This document shows, piece after piece, positions 1 through 8,149 of a stretch of 64,000 nucleotides of DNA. The notes beneath the pieces were generated by a model, which made no database searches, had not been told where the DNA came from, and saw nothing but the letters and a program-made list of their open reading frames with translations. A program made the position numbers and the translations under genes. The stretch's first letter is position 1. Each line of letters opens with the position of its first letter. The stretch lies in assembly GCF_020131355.1 (NCBI RefSeq), contig NZ_JAHLEL010000044.1:62001-126000 (forward strand). The letters run 5' to 3'. This DNA is from Pseudonocardia sp. ICBG1293 (lineage in GTDB: Bacteria > Actinomycetota > Actinomycetes > Mycobacteriales > Pseudonocardiaceae).

Positions 1-369
1 CATTTTTATTGATCGCCGGACGTCCGGTATTCACCGTTTCCGGAGCGGGGCACGGTTCCGGCCGCGACGTCGCGGCCGTCGCGGTCGCGGGGCGCAGAGC
101 GGTGCGCACCCGGTGCACTGTTTTCGGGACGGGACCGGCAGTGGTTCGACGAGGAGTCGAATGTGATGCAGCTCACTGTTTCCCACGTCGGTGCGGGCGC
201 GTCGCGGGGCCCTGACGTGCACCCCGCCGGTTCCGCCGGAGTCCCCGTGCCCGACCACGTGCTGTGATTCACTCGTCCGGCGACACCGGCCCCGGCGCGT
301 GCACCCCGCCGTCCGGTGTGCCGGGGCGGAGCATGGACGGTTCCGCCGGACCCGCGCACAGGAGGACGT
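1..369. other. Upstream region without a convincing gene
   Basis: No reading frame here has the codon bias or a recognisable domain; the frames that stay open look like high-GC shadows. The region precedes the plus-strand phoD gene and carries one clear motif, a CRP-like palindrome at 162-177. A good Shine-Dalgarno (GGAGG, 361-365) lies at its right end and belongs to phoD. Confidence 0.6.
162..177. promoter_or_regulatory. CRP/GlxR-like operator
   Basis: TGTGA, six bases, TCACT. The consensus for CRP and for the actinobacterial homologues GlxR/Cmr is TGTGA-N6-TCACA, so nine of ten conserved positions match. It lies about 190 bp before the phoD start, so it could regulate that gene, but nothing in the window shows which protein binds it. 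The match is seen; the regulator is inferred. Confidence 0.45.
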
Positions 370-1812
370 GTGACCGCACTGCCACGCCGCAGCGTGCTGC
401 TCGGCACCCTCGGGGCCGCGGCCGCCGGTCTGGTGCCGGCCACGCCCGGCGGCGAGCCCGCCGCCGTGCCCCGCTGGTTCGCAGGTGCCCTGCGCCAGGC
501 GACGACGCCCGACCCGTTCACCCTCGGCGTCGCCTCGGGCGACCCGTCCGCGGACGGCATGGTCCTCTGGACGCGCCTGGCCCCCGAGCCCGAGGCCGAG
601 GACGGCCGCGGCGGCATGCCCGACCGGGCCGTCGAGGTCGAGTGGGAGGTCGCCGAGGACGAACGCTTCACCCGCATCGCCGCGCGCGGCACCGAGACCG
701 CCACCCGCGCGCTCGCGCACAGCGTGCACGCCGAGCCCACCGGGCTCGCCCCCGGGCGCGAGTACTTCTACCGGTTCCGCACCGGCGGGCACCTGTCCCC
801 CGTGGCGCGCACCCGGACGGCGCCGGCCGTGGGTGCCGCCGCCGCCTCGCTGACCATCGCGACGGCGTCCTGCGCGAAGTTCGGGGCCGGCCACTTCACC
901 GCCTACCGCGGGATGGCCGCCGACGCCCCCGACCTCGTCCTGCACCTGGGCGACTACTTCTACGAGACCGACCGCGGCGAGGTCCGCGACCCGGGCCCGC
1001 CGGAGCCGAAGAACCTCGCCGGGTACCGCCGTACGCACGCCCACCAGCGGTCCGACGAGGACCTGCGGGCCGCGCACGCCGTCGCCCCGTGGGTGGTCGT
1101 GTGGGACGACCACGAGGTGGTCAACGACTGGGACGGTGCGACGTCCGACCGGCGCCGGGCCGCGGCCCAGGCCTACTACGAGCACATGCCGCTGCGCCGT
1201 GCCTCGGTGCCCGACGGCCCGGACATCCAGCTCTACCGGCGGCTGTCCTGGGGCTCGCTGGCGACCTTCCACGTCCTGGACACCCGTCAGTACCGCACGC
1301 GGGGTTCGATGCTCGGCGCCGACCAGGAGCGCTGGCTGCTGCGTGGCCTGCAGGGCTCGGCCGCCGGCTGGGACGTACTGGCCCAGCAGGTGTTCTTCGC
1401 CCCGCGCCGCGGCGGCAAGTCCGGCACCTGGGGCGAGTTCACCGGCTCCCGGGAACGGGTGGTGCGGGGCTGGACCGAGGCGGGGGTGCGCAATGCCGTC
1501 GTCCTCACCGGGGACGAGCACGTGCACCACGCCAACGAGATCCCCGGCGACGACGACACGGTCGCCGGCACCGAGCTCGTCACCACCTCGGTGACCTCCG
1601 GCGGCGACGGCGACGGCGACGCGAAGTCCGGTGGGAGCGGCAGCTCGGTGTGGTCGCTCGACCGGCGCGGCTACGTGCTGGCGACCTTCACGCCCGCGCA
1701 GATGCGTGCGGACTTCCGCACCGTGTCCCGGGTCAGCGAGCCCGGCGCCACGGTGCGTACGGCGGCGTCGTTCGTGGTGCCGGACCGGGAGCCGGGCCTG
1801 AACAAGGTCTGA
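370..1812 (+). CDS. phoD: PhoD-family alkaline phosphatase/phosphodiesterase, Tat-exported
   Basis: A 480-residue secreted metallophosphatase that releases phosphate from phosphomono- or diesters outside the membrane. The N-terminus has a twin-arginine signal (PRRSVLLG followed by an Ala-rich hydrophobic stretch to about residue 25). Next come the N-terminal PhoD domain (FTLGVASGDP, LWTRL) and the metal-binding core: HLGDYFYE, WDDHEVVND and TGDEHVHH, the equivalents of the Ca/Fe ligands of Bacillus PhoD. The GTG at 370 is chosen because GGAGG sits four bases ahead and the protein then begins directly with the signal peptide; an in-frame GTG at 316 would put 18 extra residues before it. Its 3' end faces the acyl-CoA dehydrogenase pair. 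Phosphate-starvation control is usual for the family, but no Pho box was identified. Confidence 0.9.
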   Translation: MTALPRRSVLLGTLGAAAAGLVPATPGGEPAAVPRWFAGALRQATTPDPFTLGVASGDPSADGMVLWTRLAPEPEAEDGRGGMPDRAVEVEWEVAEDERFTRIAARGTETATRALAHSVHAEPTGLAPGREYFYRFRTGGHLSPVARTRTAPAVGAAAASLTIATASCAKFGAGHFTAYRGMAADAPDLVLHLGDYFYETDRGEVRDPGPPEPKNLAGYRRTHAHQRSDEDLRAAHAVAPWVVVWDDHEVVNDWDGATSDRRRAAAQAYYEHMPLRRASVPDGPDIQLYRRLSWGSLATFHVLDTRQYRTRGSMLGADQERWLLRGLQGSAAGWDVLAQQVFFAPRRGGKSGTWGEFTGSRERVVRGWTEAGVRNAVVLTGDEHVHHANEIPGDDDTVAGTELVTTSVTSGGDGDGDAKSGGSGSSVWSLDRRGYVLATFTPAQMRADFRTVSRVSEPGATVRTAASFVVPDREPGLNKV

Positions 1813-1827
1813 CCCGGCCCCGGCCGT

Positions 1828-2994
1828 TCAGCCGGTCGCCACCCGCGGCTCGCGGACGTCGTCGCCGAGGGTGTCGAGCACCAGCGCGGCGATCCGCTCG
1901 CGGTGGGCCTGCGCCGACCCGAGCAGGGCCGCGTCGGCGACGGCGCGCTTGTAGTACAGGTGCGCGACGTGCTCCCAGGTGAACCCGATCCCGCCGTGCA
2001 GCTGCACGGTGTCGGCGGCGACCCGGTAGGCCGTCTCCGAGCAGGTGGCCTGGGCGATCGCCACCGCGAGGTCGGCGTCGTCGACCCGCGGGTCGTCGAC
2101 CGCCCAGGCCGCGTGCTGCGCCGCGGTCCTGGCCTGCTCGACGGCGACGAGCATGTCCGCACATCGGTGTTTGACGGCCTGGAACGACCCGATGGGCCTG
2201 CCGAACTGCAGCCGCTCCTTCGCGTAGGCGACGGTCAGGTCCAGCAGCCGCCGGGCGATGCCCGCCTGTTCGGCGGCCAGCAGCGCCCCCGCGGTACGGA
2301 ACGCGTGCCGCAGGGCGTCGTCGGCGTCCGCGCCGGTGGCCAGCACCGTCGCGTCGGCTCCGTCGAGGACGACCCGGGCGACCGGGCGGGTGAGGTCGAA
2401 CGAGCCGCGCCGCTCGACGCGCACCCCGGTGGCGCCGGCGTCCACCGCGGCCAGCACCGGGCCGTCGGCGCCGGCGGCCGCGACGAGCAGCACGTCCGCG
2501 GAGCCCGCGTCCGGGACGTGGTCGACCGTGCCCGTGAGACGGTGACCGTCGGCCGTGACCCCGGCCGCCGAGGCACCGTCGTAGGGCGCGGTGAGCCGGG
2601 CGACGAGGGCGGCGGTGCGCGAGCCCTCGGCCAGCGCGGCGAGCAGCGGGTCGCGGTCGGCGCCGGCCGGGGCCGCGACCAGGGCCGGGACGGCCAGCGC
2701 GACGGTGCCGAGCAACGGCCCGGTCACCAGCGCCGCACCCAGCTCCTCGGCCGCGACGGCCTGGTCCACACAGGTCCCGCCGGCGCCACCGAGATCCTCC
2801 GGGACGGCGAGGGACAGCGCGCCCAGCTCGGTGCCCAGCCTGCGCCACAGCGTCCGGTCGAAGCCCTCCTCGGAGCCGACGAGACGGCGCAGGGTGGCCT
2901 CGTCGTGCTGGCGTTCGGCGAAGCGGTGCAGGGCCGCGCGCAGCGCACGCTGCTCGTCGGTGACGTCGAACTCGCGGAGCTCCTGCTCAGCCAC
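1828..2994 (-). CDS. Acyl-CoA dehydrogenase, second subunit of a pair
   Basis: A 388-residue FAD-dependent acyl-CoA dehydrogenase that would introduce an alpha-beta double bond in an acyl-CoA. The C-terminal half carries the family motif region QLHGGIGFTWEHVAHLYYKR. The N-terminal domain is divergent, with a weak FAD-side motif. The gene begins inside the 3' end of the upstream dehydrogenase (8-base overlap), so the two are translationally coupled. Such divergent side-by-side pairs (FadE28/FadE29 type) form alpha2beta2 enzymes in actinobacterial sterol side-chain degradation; whether this pair acts on a steroid, a branched or an aromatic acyl-CoA cannot be read from the sequence. Confidence 0.88.
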   Translation of the reverse strand: MAEQELREFDVTDEQRALRAALHRFAERQHDEATLRRLVGSEEGFDRTLWRRLGTELGALSLAVPEDLGGAGGTCVDQAVAAEELGAALVTGPLLGTVALAVPALVAAPAGADRDPLLAALAEGSRTAALVARLTAPYDGASAAGVTADGHRLTGTVDHVPDAGSADVLLVAAAGADGPVLAAVDAGATGVRVERRGSFDLTRPVARVVLDGADATVLATGADADDALRHAFRTAGALLAAEQAGIARRLLDLTVAYAKERLQFGRPIGSFQAVKHRCADMLVAVEQARTAAQHAAWAVDDPRVDDADLAVAIAQATCSETAYRVAADTVQLHGGIGFTWEHVAHLYYKRAVADAALLGSAQAHRERIAALVLDTLGDDVREPRVATG

Positions 2995-4198
2995 GGGGGA
3001 CCTCCTTCCAGGGGCGGTCGGAGTCCGACCGGGGCTCGCCGGGCAGGCCCAGCACGCGTTCGCCGAGGATGTTGCGCATGACCTCGGAGGTACCGCCCTC
3101 GATGGTGTTCGCGCGCGAGCGCAGGAAACGCTGCTGCACCGTGGAGTTCGGGTCCGTGTGCACCCGTGCGCGGTCCATCGTCCAGTCGTCGTAGAGCAGC
3201 GCGTCCGGGCCGAGCAGCTCCATGCAGAATTCGTAGACGTCCTGGTTCAGCTCGGCGCCGACGAGCTTGGACACCGACCCCTCCGGCCCGGGCTGGCCGG
3301 CGCTCGAAGTGCGCCGCGCGCGGGCCAGGGTGAGGCGGTGGGTCTCCGAGCGTGTCCACAGTGCCGCGAGCCGGTCGCGCAGCACGGGGGTGTGCCGGTC
3401 GGGGTGGGCCCGCCACAGGCCGAGCGCCTCACCGATGACACCGCTGCCGCGCCGTCCGCTGACCCCGCCGATGGCGGTGCGCTCGTTCATCAGGGTGGTG
3501 ATCGCGACCTTCCAGCCGGCGCCGACCTCACCGAGCCGGTGCGCGTCGAGGACGCGGGCGTCGTGCAGGTGGACCTCGTTGAACTCGGCCTGCCCGGTCA
3601 TCTGGCGCAGCGGGCGCACGTCCACGCCCGGCTGGGTCATGTCGATCACGAAGTAGGTCAGCCCGCGGTGCTTGGGCTGTTCGGGATCGGTGCGCGCGAC
3701 GAGCATCCCCCACCGCGCGACGTGGGCCAGGGTCGTCCAGACCTTCTGCCCGTTGACGACCCACTCGTCGCCGTCGCGGACCGCGGAGGTGGCCAGGCCG
3801 GCGACGTCGGAGCCGGCGCCGGGCTCGCTGAACAACTGGCACCAGATCTCCTCGCCGGTGGCCATCGGACGCAGCCAGGCCGCGACCTGCTCGCGGTCCG
3901 GGCCGTACTCGACGACGGTCGGCGCGCCCATCCCGTAGCCGATCGGGTTGACCGCGAACATCCGCTCGCCGCCGGCGTCGGTGACGACCTGGTCGACCAC
4001 CGACTGCAGCCCGCGGGACAGGCCGAGCCCGCCGAGGCCCTCGGGGTGGTGCACCCAGGCCAGACCGGCGTCGTAGAGGGCGCCGAACAGCTCCTCGCGC
4101 GGCACCGACCGCGGGTCGTGGGCCTCGACCACCTCGCGGGCGGCCTGCGCCACCCGGGCCGCGTCGGATGCCGGTCGGGTGGTGGTGGGCGAGCTCAT
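2987..4198 (-). CDS. Acyl-CoA dehydrogenase, first subunit of a pair
   Basis: A 403-residue acyl-CoA dehydrogenase with the more canonical features of the pair: WCQLFSEPGAGSD in the FAD/substrate region, WVVNGQKVWTT, and the C-terminal IEGGTSEVMRNILGERVLGL stretch. It is the first gene of a two-gene minus-strand operon and overlaps its partner by 8 bases. The start ATG lies at 4198; the 150-bp gap to the next plus-strand gene must hold its promoter. No regulator or thioesterase gene is adjacent, so the substrate is unknown. Confidence 0.9.
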   Translation of the reverse strand: MSSPTTTRPASDAARVAQAAREVVEAHDPRSVPREELFGALYDAGLAWVHHPEGLGGLGLSRGLQSVVDQVVTDAGGERMFAVNPIGYGMGAPTVVEYGPDREQVAAWLRPMATGEEIWCQLFSEPGAGSDVAGLATSAVRDGDEWVVNGQKVWTTLAHVARWGMLVARTDPEQPKHRGLTYFVIDMTQPGVDVRPLRQMTGQAEFNEVHLHDARVLDAHRLGEVGAGWKVAITTLMNERTAIGGVSGRRGSGVIGEALGLWRAHPDRHTPVLRDRLAALWTRSETHRLTLARARRTSSAGQPGPEGSVSKLVGAELNQDVYEFCMELLGPDALLYDDWTMDRARVHTDPNSTVQQRFLRSRANTIEGGTSEVMRNILGERVLGLPGEPRSDSDRPWKEVPRG

Positions 4199-4348
4199 CG
4201 CACCTCCGGAAGGTGGGCCTGACGGTCGTCGTCGACGTCGCTCCCGAACCTAGCCGTCATCAGTTTCGGGGACCACGGTTAACGGTTCCTGGTCCGTACG
4301 CGACATCAGGTTCGTCCGTCCGACGCAGCCCGAACCGCAGGAGCACCG

Positions 4349-4489
4349 ATGCCCGCCACCACGCACCGCCCCACGGCCCCCGTCCTCGACGAGGCCGCGC
4401 TGCCCGGCTGGGTCCTGCTGCTGATCACCGCCGGGCTGGCCGCCGCGGTCGCCGTGATCATGGTGCTGTCCTACAGCGGCCTGGCCTGA
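4349..4489 (+). CDS. Small single-pass membrane protein
   Basis: A 46-residue protein starting at an ATG five bases after an AGGAG Shine-Dalgarno (4339-4343). About 18 polar residues (MPATTHRPTAPVLDEAAL) are followed by one hydrophobic helix (WVLLLITAGLAAAVAVIMVL) and a short SYSGLA tail, so N-in/C-out single-span topology is plausible. It ends 13 bases before hrpB. I do not recognise a family. The good ribosome site, in-frame stop and clean helix argue it is a real gene although short. Confidence 0.6.
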   Translation: MPATTHRPTAPVLDEAALPGWVLLLITAGLAAAVAVIMVLSYSGLA

Positions 4490-4502
4490 CCCATACTCGG
4501 GG

Positions 4503-7193
4503 GTGATGCCTCCGCTCCCCGACCTGCCGGTCCGCGCCGTCCTCGACGAGCTGCGCACGGCGCTGGACGCCCGCGGCGGCGCCGTGCTCGTCGCGCCGCC
4601 CGGCACCGGCAAGACCACCCTGGTCCCGCTCGCCCTGGCCGGGCTCGACGGGTCCGGCCCGGCCCCGGAGGGGACGGTGCTGGTCGCCGAGCCGCGCCGG
4701 GTCGCCGCCCGTGCCGCCGCGGCCCGGATGTCGTCGCTGCTGGGGACCGAGGTCGGCGGCCCGGTGGGCTACCGCGTCCGCGGTGACGCCCGCACCGGCC
4801 CCGGCACCCGCGTCGAGGTCGTCACCTCGGGGCTGCTGCTGCGCCGCCTCGCCGGGGACCCGGAGCTGGCCGGGGTGTCCACCGTCGTCCTCGACGAGGT
4901 GCACGAACGCCAGCTCGACGCCGACCTGCTGCTCACCCTGCTGCTCGACGCCCGCGACGGCCTGCGCCCCGACCTGCGGCTGCTCGCCACCTCCGCCACC
5001 CTCGCCGCGGCCCGGCCGGCCGCGCTGCTGGGCGGCGACGACGACCCCGCTCCGGTGCTGGAGGTCGCGGCCCGCAGCCACGACGTCACCGTCACCCACG
5101 TCCCGCCGGCCCGGGCCGGACGCGGCGGGACCGAACGGATCGAGCACACCGTCGCCCGCACCTGCCTGCGGGCGCTCGAGCACGGCAGTGTGCTGGCCTT
5201 CCTCCCGGGTGTGGCCGAGATCGGGCGGACCGCGTCCGCGCTGCGCGAGCTGGGGCCCGACGCCGACGTCCTGGCGCTGCACGGCAGGCTCCCCGCCGCC
5301 GAGCAGGACGCCGCGCTGCGCGAGGGCCCGCGGCGGCGGATCGTGCTCGCGACCGCCGTCGCCGAGTCCAGCCTGACCGTGCCCGGGGTCCGGGCCGTCG
5401 TCGACTCCGGACTGGTCCGGGTCCCGCACACCGACCACCGGCGCGGGTTGTCCGGCCTGGTCACCCGGCGCGTCTCGCGGGCGGTCGCGACCCAGCGCGC
5501 GGGACGGGCCGGGCGGGAGGCGCCCGGCGTCGCCTACCGGTGCTGGCCCGAGGGCGAGGGTCTCGCCGACGCCCCGGATCCGGAGATCCGCACCGCCGAC
5601 CTCACCGCGCTCGCGCTCGACCTGGCCGTGTGGGGCACCCCGGACGGCACCGGTCTGCGCTGGTGGGACGCTCCGCCGCCGGGTCCGCTGGCCGCCGGAC
5701 GCTCCGTGCTGGGGGCGCTCGGCGCGATCGACGCCGGCGGCGCGGTCACCGACCGGGGACGGCGGATCTCCGCACTGGGCCTGCACCCGCGGCTGGCCAG
5801 GGCCCTGCTCGACGGGGTCGCCGCCGGTGGGGACCCGCGCGAGGTCGCCGGGATCGTCGCGGTCCTCGACGACGACACCCTGGCCGGTCCCGCCGACGAC
5901 CTGACCGCCGCGCTGGCCCGGCTGCGTTCCGGTGACGCCCCCGGCGCCCGGCGGTGGCGGGGGGACCGGGACCGGCTCACCGGCGCCCTGCGCCGCGCCC
6001 GCGCTGCCACACCCGCGGCCACCTCGTCCCCCGCGGCCGCCGCCCCGCCGGACACGGGGTCGCCGGGCACCGGGTCGCCGGACACGGGGTCGCCGGACAC
6101 GGGCTCGCCGGACACGGGGTCGCCGGACACGGGGCACCGCTCCGGCGCTGCCGCCGGGACACCGGCGCGGGCCCGGGGACGGACCGATCGCGCCGAGGGG
6201 GCTGCGGGCGCCGAGCTCGTCGCGCTGGTCACCGGGCTCGCCCACCCGGAACGGCTCGCCCGGCGCCGCGACACCGCGACCGGGGTGTTCCTGATGGCCG
6301 GCGGCACCGCGGTCGAGGTCCCGCCCGGCCCGCTGCGCGACGCCGGGTGGCTCGCCGTCGCCGTCGCCGACCGGCGGCCCGGGCAGACCCACGGTCGGGT
6401 CCGCCTCGCGGCGCCCACCGACGCCGCGACCGCGCTGCGGGCCGGCGCGCCGCTGCGGGTCACCGGCTCGGAGGTGGTGTGGAGCGACGGCGACGTCCGG
6501 GCCCGCACCGTCGACCGGCTCGGCGCGATCGTGCTGTCGGAGAAGCCCGACCGCTCCCCCGACCCCGGTGCCGTCCGGGAGGCCCTGGTCGCCGGGCTGC
6601 GGGCCGAGGGCACCGGGCTGCTGCGCTGGACGGCGGGGGCGGTGTCGTTGCGCGAGCGGCTGGGCTTCCTGCACCGGGTGCTGGGTGAACCGTGGCCGGA
6701 CGTGTCCGAGGAGGCGCTGCTCGACGCGGCCGCCGACCCCGCCGGCTGGCTGGCCGGTCCGCTCGCCACCGCCCGGCGACGTTCCGACCTCGCCCGGGTC
6801 GACGCCGGGCCCGCGCTGCGCCGCCACGTCGCCGCGCACGTCGGGGGGCTCGCCGGCCGGATCGACGACCTGGCGCCGGAGCGGATGACCGTGCCCACCG
6901 GGTCCCGGATCGCGGTCGACTACTCCGGCGCGGCGCCCGCCCTGCCGGTGAAGGTCCAGGAGGTGTTCGGCTGGACCGGCTCCCCCGCCGTCGCCGACGG
7001 GCGGGTGCCGGTGGTGCTGCACCTGCTGTCGCCCGCCGGGCGTCCGACCGCGGTCACCGCGGACCTGGACTCGTTCTGGGACAACGCCTACCCGCAGGTC
7101 CGGGCCGAGCTCCGCGGGCGCTACCCGAAGCACGCCTGGCCCGAGGACCCGCGGACCGCGACACCGGGACGGGGCACCGGGCGCCGGAGATGA
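4503..7193 (+). CDS. hrpB: ATP-dependent helicase HrpB (DEAH-box)
   Basis: About 896 residues, full length for the family. Helicase motifs run in order: APPGTGKTT (Walker A, residues 31-39), DEVHER (motif II, near 131), SATLAAARP (motif III), ATAVAESSLTVPGV and QRAGRAGRE (motifs V-VI). The HrpB-specific C-terminal region follows, ending in a segment with RYPKHAWPEDP. HrpB is an RNA/DNA-stimulated helicase of unclear cellular role. The start is GTG 4503 or ATG 4506; a CATACT hexamer five bases before the GTG suggests a leaderless transcript. A repetitive linker (residues about 517-546) is inserted between the helicase core and the C-terminal domain. Confidence 0.92.
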   Translation: MMPPLPDLPVRAVLDELRTALDARGGAVLVAPPGTGKTTLVPLALAGLDGSGPAPEGTVLVAEPRRVAARAAAARMSSLLGTEVGGPVGYRVRGDARTGPGTRVEVVTSGLLLRRLAGDPELAGVSTVVLDEVHERQLDADLLLTLLLDARDGLRPDLRLLATSATLAAARPAALLGGDDDPAPVLEVAARSHDVTVTHVPPARAGRGGTERIEHTVARTCLRALEHGSVLAFLPGVAEIGRTASALRELGPDADVLALHGRLPAAEQDAALREGPRRRIVLATAVAESSLTVPGVRAVVDSGLVRVPHTDHRRGLSGLVTRRVSRAVATQRAGRAGREAPGVAYRCWPEGEGLADAPDPEIRTADLTALALDLAVWGTPDGTGLRWWDAPPPGPLAAGRSVLGALGAIDAGGAVTDRGRRISALGLHPRLARALLDGVAAGGDPREVAGIVAVLDDDTLAGPADDLTAALARLRSGDAPGARRWRGDRDRLTGALRRARAATPAATSSPAAAAPPDTGSPGTGSPDTGSPDTGSPDTGSPDTGHRSGAAAGTPARARGRTDRAEGAAGAELVALVTGLAHPERLARRRDTATGVFLMAGGTAVEVPPGPLRDAGWLAVAVADRRPGQTHGRVRLAAPTDAATALRAGAPLRVTGSEVVWSDGDVRARTVDRLGAIVLSEKPDRSPDPGAVREALVAGLRAEGTGLLRWTAGAVSLRERLGFLHRVLGEPWPDVSEEALLDAAADPAGWLAGPLATARRRSDLARVDAGPALRRHVAAHVGGLAGRIDDLAPERMTVPTGSRIAVDYSGAAPALPVKVQEVFGWTGSPAVADGRVPVVLHLLSPAGRPTAVTADLDSFWDNAYPQVRAELRGRYPKHAWPEDPRTATPGRGTGRRR
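6051..6140 (+). repeat. 15-bp tandem repeat inside hrpB
   Basis: Five full copies and one partial copy of a 15-bp unit (GACACGGGGTCGCCG and close variants) lie in frame and encode a repeated DTGSP pentapeptide. The unit is a multiple of three, so copy number can change without breaking the gene. It sits in an Ala/Pro/Thr-rich linker, not in a catalytic domain. Confidence 0.9.
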
Positions 7194-7234
7194 ACCCCGC
7201 GCCCCGCCCGGCGACCCGGTCCAGCCGGCCCGGT

Positions 7235-7296
7235 CGTCGAGATGCAGCTCAGCGGGAATTGTGGATCTCCACAGCCCGCTGGGCTGCATCTCGACG
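7235..7296. repeat. 62-bp near-perfect nested palindrome between convergent genes
   Basis: Arms of 22 bases (7235-7256 and 7275-7296) pair along their whole length with a single T/G position that would be a G-U wobble in RNA. Between them lies a second inverted repeat, TGTGGA-TC-TCCACA. It sits between the convergent 3' ends of hrpB and the sortase gene, so a bidirectional terminator role is possible, but it is far longer than a terminator needs and has no T-tract. It may be a REP-like palindromic element. Confidence 0.8.
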
Positions 7297-7317
7297 CGCG
7301 CGGGACGGTCGGGCCGC

Positions 7318-8139
7318 TCAGCGGACCTGGTCGGCGAACACGACGACGTTGTCGACGTAGCTGCGGGCCGACCGGTCGAACACCCCGCCGCAGGTGATCA
7401 GTCGCAGGCCCGCGTGGTCGAGGTCGCCGTAGACCTCGGCGGTCGGGAACTCCGCCTTGGGGAAGCGCCCCACCCGGCGCACGGCGAACACCACCGACGT
7501 CCCGTCGGCCCGGTCGACCCGGATCTCGTCGCCGGGCTCCAGGGTGTCCAGGTCGGCGAAGGCACCGGGCAGCCCCTTCCAGTCGACGTGCGCGGTGAGC
7601 ACGGCGGGACCGACCTCGCCGGGGGTCGGCGCGCCGGTGTACCAGCCGACGGTGCCCGCATCCGCGGGGACCTCCATCGACCGGTCCGCGGCCAGCCCCA
7701 TCGGCCGGGGCACGGTGTCGAGCCCGAGCCGGTCGACCAGCAGCCGGACCGGCTCGGACCGCACCAGCGGTGCGGGCCCCGGCGGCAGCAACGCCCCCGG
7801 CGCGGGCGCCGGAGCGGGCACCGGGACAGCGGCGACGGCCGTCGCCCCGGGCTCGGGTGCGCCCGCGGGGTCGGCGAGCAGCAGCGCGGCGGTGAGGACA
7901 CCGACCGGCGCCAGCACCCGCGTCACCCGGCGCAGCGCACCGGCCCGTCGCCGCGCCCGTCGCCCGCGGTCCCTCCCGCGCCGCACCGTCCCGGCCCGGT
8001 CCCCGGCCACCGTTCCGCGCCGGGCCCGGTCCCCGGCCACCGTTCCGCGCCCGGCCCGGTCCCCGGCCACGGGGCCGCGCCCGGCCCGCGCACCGGACGG
8101 TGCGGCGGGTCCGGGCAGCGGGAGGACGGGACCGGGCAC
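7318..8139 (-). CDS. Actinobacterial sortase (class E/F-like)
   Basis: A transpeptidase-type membrane protein: one N-terminal transmembrane segment (VLAPVGVLTAALLLA), a Pro/Ala-rich linker, then a sortase domain with the conserved His in LTAHVDW, the catalytic Cys in LITCGG and the C-terminal Arg in FDRSARSY. The frame stays open upstream to 8340, but that would overlap the excalibur gene. I place the start at GTG 8139, just after that gene's stop; GTG 7926, immediately before the membrane segment, is an alternative giving 203 residues. The cytoplasmic N-terminus encodes three copies of a ten-residue repeat. The upstream neighbour is a possible substrate. Confidence 0.8.
   Translation of the reverse strand: MPGPVLPLPGPAAPSGARAGRGPVAGDRAGRGTVAGDRARRGTVAGDRAGTVRRGRDRGRRARRRAGALRRVTRVLAPVGVLTAALLLADPAGAPEPGATAVAAVPVPAPAPAPGALLPPGPAPLVRSEPVRLLVDRLGLDTVPRPMGLAADRSMEVPADAGTVGWYTGAPTPGEVGPAVLTAHVDWKGLPGAFADLDTLEPGDEIRVDRADGTSVVFAVRRVGRFPKAEFPTAEVYGDLDHAGLRLITCGGVFDRSARSYVDNVVVFADQVR
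7991..8080 (-). repeat. 30-bp tandem repeat in the sortase N-terminus
   Basis: Three copies of a 30-bp unit (7991-8020, 8021-8050, 8051-8080), the last diverging near 8071. On the minus strand they encode a repeated basic decapeptide of the form RAGRGTVAGD. Because the unit includes GTG codons, each copy carries a potential start, which adds to the uncertainty over the sortase start site. Confidence 0.85.
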
Positions 8140-8149
8140 GGGGCCGGCG

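Noticed and set aside
4270..4295. GGACCA...TGGTCC inverted repeat around GTTAAC as an operator
   Set aside because: Arms of only six bases with a 14-base gap; chance occurrence in this base composition is likely.
6051..6140. Regular short repeats as a possible CRISPR array
   Set aside because: The units are contiguous without spacers and encode an in-frame peptide repeat.
4458..7289. Very long open frame antisense to hrpB
   Set aside because: It is a high-GC shadow frame; its translation is low-complexity Gly/Arg/Pro with no domain, whereas the plus strand encodes a complete helicase.
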